This document shows positions 16,044-23,736 of a stretch of 54,154 bases of DNA, piece by piece. The stretch's first letter is position 1; each line of letters begins with the position of its first letter. The position numbers and the translations under genes are program-made. Below the pieces are notes generated by a model. It was not told the origin of the DNA, made no database searches, and was given only the letters and a program-made list of their open reading frames with translations. The DNA comes from Opitutia bacterium (GTDB lineage: Bacteria; Verrucomicrobiota; Verrucomicrobiia; Opitutales; Opitutaceae): contig JACQFT010000052.1 of assembly GCA_016199925.1 (NCBI GenBank), forward strand, positions 1 to 54,154. Reading direction: 5' to 3'.

Positions 16044-16375
16044 ATTTCCTTCAGCTCGCCCGTCGGGTCGATGTAGCCGATGTCGAGCGGCAGCGTGGTG
16101 TTGCGCATCCAGAATCCCATCTGCTGCGGCGAGGTGAAAACAAAAATCATGCCCTCGTCATCGCCCATCGTCTTGCGAAACATCAGACCCTGCTGCTGCT
16201 CGGCCGGGAGCGCGGCGATCTGCATCCTGACGGTGCGAGCACCGATCTTGATGGGGAAGAAATCCAGCACGGTTTTGGGCGGGGTGTCCTTGTCGGCCTC
16301 ACCGCCGCCGCAGGCGGTCAGCAGAGCGAGAGCGATGGCGGCAAAGGCGGTGGCGAGCGGGAGACGGGAAAACAT
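15854..16375 (-). CDS. DUF192 lipoprotein
   Basis: A 173-residue precursor with a lipoprotein signal peptide, lipobox LTAC ending at residue 22, so probably anchored in the envelope. Residues 40-160 form the DUF192 domain: VRMQIAALPAEQQQGLMFRK, GMIFVFTSPQQMGFWMRNTT, LDIGYIDPTGELKEIYPM and FCLEMNQGWFKANGVKPGD. The function of DUF192 is not established. The ATG at 16375 starts the signal peptide. It is divergent from the M24 peptidase gene with 64 bases between starts. Its 3' end is antisense to the extended toxin frame. Confidence 0.88.
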   Translation of the reverse strand: MFSRLPLATAFAAIALALLTACGGGEADKDTPPKTVLDFFPIKIGARTVRMQIAALPAEQQQGLMFRKTMGDDEGMIFVFTSPQQMGFWMRNTTLPLDIGYIDPTGELKEIYPMYPLDERSVSSRSRNIQFCLEMNQGWFKANGVKPGDKLDLKALAEALKARGLKPEAAGLR

Positions 16376-16439
16376 TTTTGCGTTTTTGGTGGATTGCTAG
16401 CTAATCCTCCGCAACCGCCACTTCAACCCTAGTCTCACG

Positions 16440-17573
16440 GTGCCCAAATCCCCCCTCCCCGTCCTCCTTTACACCGACACACTCGTCAGCCCCGACCTGC
16501 TCTACTTCGGCCGCGTCGAGGTGCACGACCCGTTCGTCGCCTTCGGTGTCGGTGGGAAAAAATACGCGGTCGTCCACGCGCTGGAGTTCGGCCGCGTCAA
16601 ACGCACGAGCGACTTCGACGTCGTGCTGCCGCGCGAAAAATGGCTGGAGACCGCGCGAGCCCGCTACGGCGCCAAGGCCGGCATCCCCGAGATGATCGCC
16701 TGCCTAGCCAAAGAGTATAGAATCCGCGGCTTCCGCGTGCCCGACGATTTTCCCGCCGCCGTTTTCCTCAAGCTGCGCGACCTCGGCGTGAAACTCACCC
16801 TCGCCAACGGCCTGCTGTTTCCCGAGCGCGAAATCAAAACCGCCGCGGAAGCCGCCTGCGTCCGCGAGGGCAACCGCCTGTGCTCCGTCGGCTACGTCGT
16901 GGCGGAAAAAATCCTCCGCGCCGCCAAGATCAAGGGCCGCTCGCTCCTCTACCAAGGCAAGCCGCTCACGTCCGAGCGCCTGCGTTTCGCGATCGAAGTC
17001 GCCATCAAGGAACAGGGCGGCAACTCCGCCGACGCCATCGTCGCGGGCGGCGACCAGGCCTGCGATCCGCACGAGCGCGGCTCCGGCCCGCTCCGCCCGC
17101 ACGAACTCGTCATCATCGACGTTTTCCCCCGCGTGGTGAAGACCGGCTATTTCGGCGACATGACGCGCACCTACCTCAAGGGCTCGGCCTCCGACGCGCA
17201 GCGAAAACTTGTCGCCACCGTCCGGGCCGCGCAACTCGCCGCCATCCGCAAAGTCCGCGCCGGCGACGACGGTAAGGATGTCCACGGCGCCGCCGTCGAC
17301 GTTTTCTCCAAGGCCGGCTACAAGACCACGCACGGCAGGAACGGCTCGCAGGGTTTTATCCACGGCACGGGCCACGGTCTCGGCCTCGCCGTTCACGATC
17401 CGGGCCGGCTCGGTCCGGTCTCGGCGACGATGAAACTCGGCGCCATCCTCACGGTCGAGCCGGGTCTGTATTATCCGGGCCTCGGCGGCTGCCGCTGGGA
17501 AGATGTCGTGCAAGTCACCGACGGCCCGGCCAAGATGCTTTCGCGGCATCCCTACGACTGGGAAATCCGCTGA
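16440..17573 (+). CDS. M24 family (Xaa-Pro) aminopeptidase
   Basis: A dinuclear-metal peptidase of 377 residues with a short N-terminal creatinase-like domain and the pita-bread catalytic domain. The five metal ligands are present: Asp in VIIDVFPR, Asp in YFGDMTRT, His in HGTGHGLGLAVHDPG, Glu in LTVEPGLYYPG, and Glu in CRWEDVVQV. The start is GTG at 16440. Family members remove an N-terminal residue before proline, but substrate preference is not visible. The stop is 10 bases before hldE, so it probably heads a transcript with hldE and gmhB. Confidence 0.9.
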   Translation: MPKSPLPVLLYTDTLVSPDLLYFGRVEVHDPFVAFGVGGKKYAVVHALEFGRVKRTSDFDVVLPREKWLETARARYGAKAGIPEMIACLAKEYRIRGFRVPDDFPAAVFLKLRDLGVKLTLANGLLFPEREIKTAAEAACVREGNRLCSVGYVVAEKILRAAKIKGRSLLYQGKPLTSERLRFAIEVAIKEQGGNSADAIVAGGDQACDPHERGSGPLRPHELVIIDVFPRVVKTGYFGDMTRTYLKGSASDAQRKLVATVRAAQLAAIRKVRAGDDGKDVHGAAVDVFSKAGYKTTHGRNGSQGFIHGTGHGLGLAVHDPGRLGPVSATMKLGAILTVEPGLYYPGLGGCRWEDVVQVTDGPAKMLSRHPYDWEIR

Positions 17574-17583
17574 CCGCCCGCGC

Positions 17584-18552
17584 ATGAAATCTCTCCTTCG
17601 GAAAATCTCCCGGCTGCACGTCCTCGTCATCGGCGACGTGATGCTCGACCACTACATTTGGGGCGACGCCCAGCGCATCTCGCCCGAGGCGCCCGTGCCC
17701 GTGGTCGATGTCGACCGCGAAACCTACACGCCCGGCGGCGCGGCCAACGTCGCGCTCAACCTCGCCTCGCTCGGGGCCAAGGCCACCATCGCCGGCTTCT
17801 TCGGCAACGACGACTCCGGCCGACGCCTCGCCGGCCTGCTCAAGCAGAAAGGCGTCGCGACCATCGCCACGCCCGGCACCGGCGCCACGATTACCAAGAC
17901 CCGCGTGCTCGTCCGCCGCCAGCAACTCTGCCGCCTCGACCGCGAGTCGCCGCAGCACGATTACCACATCGAACCCGCGCGGTTCGAGGCGACCTTCGGC
18001 AAGATCATCAAGCAGGTCGACGCCGTGATTTTCTCCGACTACGCCAAGGGCCTCCTCAGCGACGAACTCGTGGCCAAAGTCTCCGCGATGGCGCGGGCGA
18101 ACAAAGTCTTCGTTGCCCTCGACCCGAAACCGAAGCGCCAGTTGAATTTCCGCGAGCCCGACCTCATCACGCCAAACCGCAGCGAGGCGCTCCAGCTCGC
18201 CGGCCTCGAGCAGGCGCCGCACCTGCCGTTCCCCGCCGCCGAAGTCTGCGCGCGCATCTACGAGCGTTACCGGCCGAAACATCTCGTCATCACCCTGAGC
18301 GAAGCGGGCATGCTCCTCTCGCATCAGGGCAAGCCTGGCCGCACGGTCCCGACGATGGCGCGCGAGGTGTTCGACGTGTCCGGCGCGGGCGACACGGCCA
18401 TCGCGGCGCTCACGCTCGGCCTCGCCGCCGGCGCTTCGCTCGACGAAGCCGCACATTTCGCCAACGTCGCGTCCGGTGTCGTCGTCGCCAAGCTCGGCAC
18501 CGCGACCGTCACGCCCGCCGAAGTCCTCGCGCACCTCGCCGAGGAAAAGTGA
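17584..18552 (+). CDS. hldE: D-glycero-beta-D-manno-heptose-7-phosphate kinase (HldE kinase domain)
   Basis: Phosphorylates heptose-7-phosphate at C1 on the way to ADP-heptose for lipopolysaccharide. The 322-residue PfkB-type sugar kinase has IGDVMLDHYIWGDAQRISPE, GGAANVALNLASLG, and the anion-hole/catalytic motif DVSGAGDTAIAALTLG. Only the kinase half is present; the nucleotidyltransferase half of E. coli HldE is missing, as in species with a separate RfaE2. The ATG at 17584 (MKSLLRKISRLHVLVIGD) is used. The stop overlaps the gmhB start by four bases, so the two are translationally coupled. Confidence 0.92.
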   Translation: MKSLLRKISRLHVLVIGDVMLDHYIWGDAQRISPEAPVPVVDVDRETYTPGGAANVALNLASLGAKATIAGFFGNDDSGRRLAGLLKQKGVATIATPGTGATITKTRVLVRRQQLCRLDRESPQHDYHIEPARFEATFGKIIKQVDAVIFSDYAKGLLSDELVAKVSAMARANKVFVALDPKPKRQLNFREPDLITPNRSEALQLAGLEQAPHLPFPAAEVCARIYERYRPKHLVITLSEAGMLLSHQGKPGRTVPTMAREVFDVSGAGDTAIAALTLGLAAGASLDEAAHFANVASGVVVAKLGTATVTPAEVLAHLAEEK

Positions 18553-19088
18553 TTCCGCCCGTGAAGGCCCTCTTCCTCGACCGCGACGGCACGCTCATCC
18601 GCGACAAAGACTATCTCGCCGATCCCGCCGGCGTGGAAGTGATCCCCGGCGTGCCCGCCGCGCTGCGCCGCGTGCAGGCGCTCGGTTATCTGCTTTTTCT
18701 TTTCACCAATCAGTCCGGCATCGGCCGCGGCTTTCACTCGCTCGCCGACGTCCTCCGCGTGAACGAACGCATGGAGGAGCTCCTCGGCCTGCCGCGCCCG
18801 CTCTTCACCGACATCTGCATCGCCCCCGAGGCACCCGGCCAGCCGTCGCTCTACCGCAAGCCCTCGCCGCGTTTCATCCACGAGATGCGGGCCAAGCACC
18901 GCCTCGATCCCGCGCTCTGCTGGATGGTCGGCGACCGCGAGAGCGACCTCGGCGCCGGACTCGCCGCCGGCATTCGCGCCGCCGCGGTTTGCTCCGGCAA
19001 ATACGACGCCGCCGGCTGGGCCCCGCACCTTCCCGCCGGCGTGCCGTGCTTCGCCGACCTCCCCGCTCTCGTTGCCACGCTTTCCTAA
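18549..19088 (+). CDS. gmhB: D,D-heptose 1,7-bisphosphate phosphatase
   Basis: HAD phosphatase that removes the C7 phosphate of heptose 1,7-bisphosphate, directly after the HldE kinase step. The 179-residue protein has the HAD nucleophile motif FLDRDGTLIRDKDYL, motif II FLFTNQSGIGRG, the lysine in YRKPSPRFI, and motif IV GDRESDLGAG. The Cys-rich zinc loop of E. coli GmhB is reduced to one cysteine (CIAPEAPGQPSLYRKP). The start is GTG at 18549, overlapping the hldE stop as GTGA; GTG 18561 is an alternative. Context with hldE makes the role firm. Confidence 0.88.
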   Translation: MIPPVKALFLDRDGTLIRDKDYLADPAGVEVIPGVPAALRRVQALGYLLFLFTNQSGIGRGFHSLADVLRVNERMEELLGLPRPLFTDICIAPEAPGQPSLYRKPSPRFIHEMRAKHRLDPALCWMVGDRESDLGAGLAAGIRAAAVCSGKYDAAGWAPHLPAGVPCFADLPALVATLS

Positions 19089-19104
19089 TCGCCCGTAAAC
19101 ATCC

Positions 19105-19289
19105 TCGGGGCAAGCCCGAGGCATTCGACCAATTCCCATGCAACTCACGACCATCGCTTCGCCTTGGAGGGATTCTGCTGGCCAGCAGAATGTCGTCCGT
19201 CTTTTCGCAATTCGCGGACCGGACGGAGCCGGTCCCTCCACCCCAACCAAGCCGGAGCAAGCTCCGGGGTATCGGACCCATCGCGAATG
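19105..19289 (+). repeat. Composite dispersed repeat, copy 1
   Basis: A modular element. It begins with CTCGGGGCAAGCCCGAGG and ATTCGACCAATTCCCATG, then ACTCACGACCATCGC. Next comes GGAGGGA with a TTCTGCTGGCCAGCAGAA hairpin, then GTCGTCCGTC and GACCGGACGGAGCCGGTCCC. It ends with a CCGGAGCAAGCTCCGG hairpin and ATCGGACCCATCGCGAATGA. The last bases include the start codon used by the next gene. Related copies: 27574, 37361, 39848, 41176 and 49010. Confidence 0.8.
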
Positions 19290-20708
19290 AAGACCCCGCT
19301 CCCCGCCCTGCTGTTCGCTGGCGTCGCCGCCGCCGTGTTCGCGGCCGAGCCGCCGGCCGATCCCATCATCGCCGTGCGCGCGCCAGTCGTCGCGCTCACC
19401 CACGCGCGCGTCATCGACGGCCGCGGCCACGCTGCGCTCGAAAACCAGACCCTCATCCTCCGCGACGGCAAGATTGCTGCGCTCGGCGCCGATGCCGACG
19501 TGAAGATCCCCGACGGCGCCACCGTGCGCGATCTCACCGGCAAGTCCGTGCTGCCCGGCCTCGTGATGGTGCACGAACACCTCTACTATTCCTCGATCGC
19601 CGGCGGCCCTTTTCACCTCAACGAAATGGAGTTCTCGTTCCCGCGCCTCTATCTCGCCGCCGGCGTCACCTCCGCCCGCACCACCGGCAGCATCGAGCCC
19701 TACACTGACCTCGAGATGAAAGCCCGGATCGCCGACGGTCGCTCGTTCGGCCCGAAACTTTTCCTCACCGCGCCCTACTTCGACGGCCCCGAGACCGGCC
19801 TCGCGCAACTGCACGCTGTCGCCGACGTGCCCTCCGCCGTCCGCATGGTCAACTATTGGGCCGACGAAGGTTTCACCTCGGTCAAAGTCTACATCAATCT
19901 CCCGCAGGACCTCATGGCCGCCGTGATCGCCACCGCGCACCAGCGCCACCTCCAGGTCACCGGCCACATCGGCAAAGTCAGCTACCGCGAAGCCGCGGGT
20001 CTCGGGATCGACAATCTCGAGCACGGCTTCATGGCGATGTCCGACCTGAACAAAAACCGGAAACCCGGCGACGCGTCGAACGCCCGGAACAACTATGCCG
20101 CGCTCGAATCGCTCGACCTCGCCGCGCCCGGGATCAACGACCTCATCAAGCTCCTCGTCGACCGGCGCGTCGCCCTCACCTCCACCCTCGCGATCTTCGA
20201 GACTTTCACCCCCGGCCGCCGCGTCGCCAGCGCCGCGGAACTCGCCACCCTCGCCGCGCCGCTGCGCGAGAGCTACCTCACGACCTGGTCCGCCATTAAC
20301 CTCCAGAACAATCCGGTCATGAAATCCGCCTTTGCGAAAAACATGCTGCTCGAAGCGAAATTCTTCCGCGCCGGCGGCCTGCTCGTCGTCGGCACCGACC
20401 CGACCGGCTACGGCGGCTGTCTGGCCGGCTACGGCAACTGGCGCGCCCTCGAACTGCTGGTCGAGGCCGGCCTCACGCCGCTCGAGACGATCCAAGTCGC
20501 CACCTTCAACGGCGCCACGCTCCTCGGCGTCGCGAAGGAAACCGGCAGCGTCGAGGCCGGCAAAGCCGCCGACCTCATCGTCGTCAACGGCGACCCGTCG
20601 AAAAACATCTCCGACCTCCGCAAAACCGAAATCGTTTTCAAAGACGGCACCGGCTACGACTCGGAAAAACTCTTCGCCTCAGTGAAAGGCCTCGTCGGCA
20701 TCCAGTGA
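19287..20708 (+). CDS. Exported amidohydrolase-family protein
   Basis: A 473-residue metal-dependent hydrolase related to imidazolonepropionase/prolidase-like amidohydrolases. Residues 1-20 are a signal peptide (MKTPLPALLFAGVAAAVFAA). Metal ligands are visible as the pair in VMVHEHLYY, His in VTGHIG, His in NLEHGF and Asp in VGTDPTGYGG; the usual HxH appears as HEH. The C-terminus (GSVEAGKAADLIVVNGDPSK) is the typical amidohydrolase composite strand. The substrate is unknown. The start codon lies in the terminal segment of a dispersed repeat, so the original 5' region may have been replaced. Confidence 0.85.
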   Translation: MKTPLPALLFAGVAAAVFAAEPPADPIIAVRAPVVALTHARVIDGRGHAALENQTLILRDGKIAALGADADVKIPDGATVRDLTGKSVLPGLVMVHEHLYYSSIAGGPFHLNEMEFSFPRLYLAAGVTSARTTGSIEPYTDLEMKARIADGRSFGPKLFLTAPYFDGPETGLAQLHAVADVPSAVRMVNYWADEGFTSVKVYINLPQDLMAAVIATAHQRHLQVTGHIGKVSYREAAGLGIDNLEHGFMAMSDLNKNRKPGDASNARNNYAALESLDLAAPGINDLIKLLVDRRVALTSTLAIFETFTPGRRVASAAELATLAAPLRESYLTTWSAINLQNNPVMKSAFAKNMLLEAKFFRAGGLLVVGTDPTGYGGCLAGYGNWRALELLVEAGLTPLETIQVATFNGATLLGVAKETGSVEAGKAADLIVVNGDPSKNISDLRKTEIVFKDGTGYDSEKLFASVKGLVGIQ

Positions 20709-20793
20709 CCCGTGCTTCCTCTCGCCGCCTCCCGCAGGCGCCCCCGGCCACCCGGCGCGGCCCGCCGCCCGTCGCCGCCCCCGGCCCAGGCGT

Positions 20794-20816
20794 CTTGTAA
20801 CGTATTACGTTACAAG
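20794..20816. repeat. Palindrome, core TGTAACGTATTACGTTACA
   Basis: Perfect palindrome with 11-base arms (CTTGTAACGTA) around a single T. Its 19-base core aligns with those at 20843, 35310 and (reverse) 53646. It sits 47 bases from a second copy, in the gap before the broken fpg. Confidence 0.75.
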
Positions 20817-20839
20817 TCGCCCGGCGGTGTTTGCGCGGA

Positions 20840-20864
20840 GTTTGTCACGGATTGCGTGACAAAC
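20840..20864. repeat. Palindrome, core TGTCACGGATTGCGTGACA
   Basis: Perfect palindrome with 10-base arms (GTTTGTCACG) around GATTG. It is followed by CTCAGGGGGG, a decamer also found beside the degenerate pair at 53602-53664. Possible roles are a repeat element or a regulator binding site; neither can be decided here. Confidence 0.75.
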
Positions 20865-20920
20865 TCAGGGGGGGTGCCGGGCCGCTTGCCAAACCGGCGC
20901 GGGGCGGTTGAGTGGCGCTT

Positions 20921-21537
20921 ATGCCCGAGCTCGCCGAGGTTGAATTTTTCCGCAAACGCTGGAGTGCCGGTCACGGCGGCCGCGTGCCCACCGTGCTCAC
21001 GCATGATCGCGCGCGTGTCTTCCGCGACTGCGAGGTCACGTTGCTGAAAAAGAAACTCACCGGCGCACGGCTGCTCGGCTCCGAGACGGCGGCGAAGCAG
21101 ATGCTCTTTCGTTTCAGCGGCAACTCGTGGCTCGGCATCCATCTCGGCATGAGCGGCGAGTTGCGCGTCGAGTCGCCCGACTACGTGCCGACGAGGCACG
21201 ACCACCTCGTGCTCGTGCAGGCGAAGCACCGGCTCGTCTTCAACGACCCGCGGATGTTCGGCGGTGTGCGCTTTCATATCGGCTCGCAGCCACCCGCGTG
21301 GTGGACGCGCATTGCGCCGGCGATTCTGTCCGAGCATTTCACCCTTGAGGCTCTCGCAGATTTTCTCCGTCGGCGCGGGCGCCGCCGGCCTTGAACGCCT
21401 TCATGCCCGACACCTGGCTCTTCAACCATCGCTGGCAGGACGGCGGACTTTGCCCGCGCACGAAAAAGCCGCTCGCCCGCGCCGAGATCGGCGGCCGCAC
21501 AACGTGCTGGTCGCCGGCGCGCCAGAAGCTACGCTGA
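20921..21537 (+). pseudogene. Broken formamidopyrimidine-DNA glycosylase (Fpg/Nei family)
   Basis: The first 157 codons read as a good Fpg N-terminal domain. MPELAEVEFF carries the catalytic Pro2 and Glu3; LGIHLGMSGELRV and LVFNDPRMFGGVRF follow. At 21394 the frame stops right after FLRRRGRRRP. The C-terminal zinc-finger region then continues in another frame from about 21403 to 21537 ([33 protein letters not shown]). The central helix-two-turn-helix DNA-binding segment, roughly 70 residues, is missing. So there is an internal deletion that also shifts the frame. Two of the usual four zinc cysteines are also replaced. Probably non-functional; tlyA starts 4 bases later. Confidence 0.8.
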
Positions 21538-21541
21538 CGCC

Positions 21542-22291
21542 ATGGCTGCCAAAATCCGCCTTGATGAGCTACTGGTCGCACGCGGGCTGTGCCCGACGCG
21601 TTCGCAGGCGAAGGCGCTCATCATGGCCGGCCGCGTGCGTCACGGCACCGAACGGCTCGACAAACCGGGCCGGGAGTTCGCCGCCGACTTCGAGCCGACG
21701 ATCGACCAGCCCCCGCGCTTCGTCAGCCGCGGCGGCGAGAAGCTGGCGGCGTTTCTCGAAAAATTTCCCGTCGCGCTCGCCGGCGCGCACGTGCTCGATG
21801 TCGGCGCCTCGACCGGCGGCTTCACCGACTGCGCGCTGCAAGCCGGCGCGGCCTCATCAACCTGCGTGGACGTCGGCCACGGCCAACTGCACGACAAACT
21901 CCGCCGCGATCCGCGGGTGACGAACCTCGAGCAGACCAACGCCCGCCACCTGCAACCCGGCCAGCTCCCGCGGGCGAGCTACGACGCCGTCGTCATGGAC
22001 CTCTCGTTCATCTCGCTGAAGACGGTGCTGCCCGCCGTGTGGCCGTTGCTGCGCGCGGGCGGCTCGCTGGTCGCCCTCGTCAAGCCGCAGTTCGAGGCCG
22101 GCAAGGCCGAGGCCGACCGCGGCCACGGCGTCATCCGCGACGACGCCGTGCGCGCGCGCACGCTCGACGAGGTGCGCGACTTTGCGCTGCGAGAATTGCC
22201 CGGCGCGGCGGTCTTGGGCGAGATGGACTCGCCCGTGCACGGCGCCGACGGCAACCGCGAGTTTCTCCTGGGGTTGTGCAAATCGGATTGA
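21542..22291 (+). CDS. tlyA: TlyA family rRNA 2'-O-methyltransferase
   Basis: A 249-residue protein with an N-terminal S4 RNA-binding domain ([20 protein letters not shown]) and an FtsJ-like Rossmann methyltransferase. The S-adenosylmethionine loop is [17 protein letters not shown], and the catalytic region includes [15 protein letters not shown] and [12 protein letters not shown]. Annotated elsewhere as hemolysin TlyA; the established activity of the family is ribose methylation of 16S and 23S rRNA. The start ATG 21542 is four bases after the last codon of the fpg remnant. Confident. Confidence 0.92.
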   Translation: MAAKIRLDELLVARGLCPTRSQAKALIMAGRVRHGTERLDKPGREFAADFEPTIDQPPRFVSRGGEKLAAFLEKFPVALAGAHVLDVGASTGGFTDCALQAGAASSTCVDVGHGQLHDKLRRDPRVTNLEQTNARHLQPGQLPRASYDAVVMDLSFISLKTVLPAVWPLLRAGGSLVALVKPQFEAGKAEADRGHGVIRDDAVRARTLDEVRDFALRELPGAAVLGEMDSPVHGADGNREFLLGLCKSD

Positions 22292-22373
22292 CCGCGCCAA
22301 AGACACAAAGTGCGCAGAGATTGCTATTCCCACGGCGGCGCATCTCCGCTTAGTGTCGCCGTCGACCCCACCT

Positions 22374-23222
22374 ATGAAGCCGTTTCGCCGACTCGCCTTT
22401 GTCTTCAACCAGCAGAAACCCGGCGCGCAGGAACTGGCGCAGGAGTTGGCCGAGATCGCCCGCCAAGCCGGCGCCAAATCCAAAATCACCGGCACGCGCA
22501 AACTCCCGCGCGGTTACCTGAAGGACAGCGACGCCTGCTGCGTGATCGGCGGCGACGGCACGCTGCTCGGCGTCGTGCGCGAGGCGGCGCGCCAGGCGAT
22601 TCCGATCATCGGCGTCAACCAGGGCAGCCTCGGCTACCTCACCACCTTCTCCGCCGACGAGGCGCGCGCGCAGTTCGCCGATCTGCTGTCGGGCAACTAC
22701 CGGCTCGGCTGGCGCACGCTCGTCGAATGCAAGACCGGCCCGCGCCACCGTGATGTCGCGCTCAACGACGTCGTCATCAAGGACGAGGTCAACTCGCGGC
22801 TCGTGCGGCTCGAGGTCCACGCCGACGGCGAATTCGTCACCGACTACAATTGCGACGGCGTGATCTTCTCCACGCCCACCGGCTCGACCGCCTACAATCT
22901 CGCGGCCGGCGGGCCCATCGTGCATCCGGAGGCGCAGGTGATCGCGATGACGCCGATCTGCCCGCACACGCTGAGCGACCGCACGATCATTTTCCGCGAT
23001 CAGGTGAAGCTGAAAATTTTCAACCGCACCGCGGGCTCGCGCCTGCTCGTCGCCATGGACGGACAGCGCACGCTCGTCGGCACGGACGGCGCGCCGATCG
23101 AGGTGACGATTGCCCGGCACCAGCTCGCGCTCGCGCAGCGGTGCGACTATTCGCACTTCGCCGTCATGCGCACCAAGCTGAAGTGGACCGGCGGCTACGT
23201 GAGCCCGGCGCCGCTGAAATAG
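22374..23222 (+). CDS. nadK: NAD kinase
   Basis: ATP-dependent phosphorylation of NAD to NADP in the cytoplasm. The 282-residue protein has the GGDGT motif (CVIGGDGTLLGVVREAA), then GVNQGSLGYLTTF, the NDVVIK segment and the diagnostic DGVIFSTPTGSTAYNLAAGG. It ends with PICPHTLSDRTIIF and a beta-rich tail. The ATG at 22374 (MKPFRRLAFVFNQQ) is the usual NadK start. It converges on an EF-hand gene with a GC hairpin between them. Secure. Confidence 0.95.
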   Translation: MKPFRRLAFVFNQQKPGAQELAQELAEIARQAGAKSKITGTRKLPRGYLKDSDACCVIGGDGTLLGVVREAARQAIPIIGVNQGSLGYLTTFSADEARAQFADLLSGNYRLGWRTLVECKTGPRHRDVALNDVVIKDEVNSRLVRLEVHADGEFVTDYNCDGVIFSTPTGSTAYNLAAGGPIVHPEAQVIAMTPICPHTLSDRTIIFRDQVKLKIFNRTAGSRLLVAMDGQRTLVGTDGAPIEVTIARHQLALAQRCDYSHFAVMRTKLKWTGGYVSPAPLK

Positions 23223-23225
23223 AAA

Positions 23226-23248
23226 ACCCCGGAGCTTTCGCCCGGGGT
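23226..23248. terminator. Hairpin terminator between convergent genes
   Basis: ACCCCGG and CCGGGGT form a seven-base stem around AGCTTTCGC, between the nadK stop and the EF-hand stop. On the minus strand it is followed by TTTTC, so it fits best as terminator of the EF-hand gene, though it may serve both. Confidence 0.6.
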
Positions 23249-23275
23249 CGTGGGTGCCGGACCGTGGCGCGCCGC

Positions 23276-23671
23276 TTACTTCGGCTGGTCGGCGGCCCGG
23301 TCTTTCGCGGCTTTGGGTCCGGCCTTCTCCGCCTGGCGGGGTTCCTTCTGGGCCTTCTCTTTTTCTCGCTCCGCTTTCCGATCGGCTATCATCTTGGCTC
23401 TTTCGTTGGCATCGAGCGCGCCGTTCTTGTCGGCGTCATACCGCTCGAGCATCTTGGCGTCGAAGTCCGCCTTCTTCCTGTCCCGCTCGGCTTTGGCGGC
23501 GGCCTTCTCCGCGTCGCTCACGACCCCGTCCTTGTCGGCGTCGGCCTTCTTGATCCTCGGCGGTTTCTCCCTGGGCGTTTGGTCTCCGGCCGAAGCCGGC
23601 GTCCCCATCGTGGCCAGCGCCAGCGTCACCCACGCCAGCGCCAACTGTCGGCGGCAATTCTTGGTGTTCAT
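23276..23671 (-). CDS. Exported EF-hand protein
   Basis: A 131-residue small protein with a signal peptide (residues 1-28, ending TPASAG). Two full calcium-binding EF-hand loops follow: DADKDGVVSDAE at about residues 44-55 and DADKNGALDANE at about 78-89. Both have Asp at 1 and 3, Gly at 6 and Glu at 12. The rest is Lys/Glu/Ala-rich. It should be a secreted or periplasmic calcium-binding protein. The ATG at 23671 (MNTKNCRRQLALAW) starts the signal peptide; the longer open frame upstream is only the shadow of the M16 gene. Confidence 0.8.
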   Translation of the reverse strand: MNTKNCRRQLALAWVTLALATMGTPASAGDQTPREKPPRIKKADADKDGVVSDAEKAAAKAERDRKKADFDAKMLERYDADKNGALDANERAKMIADRKAEREKEKAQKEPRQAEKAGPKAAKDRAADQPK

Positions 23672-23736
23672 GGCGCCGCAGGCTACCGGGGAGGCGCGCC
23701 CGCGCAAGCCGGCGATCCGCCGGAAAAAAGGCTGTT

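Noticed and set aside
18324-20495. A 723-residue minus-strand frame
   Set aside because: Shadow of the amidohydrolase and gmhB; no family pattern.
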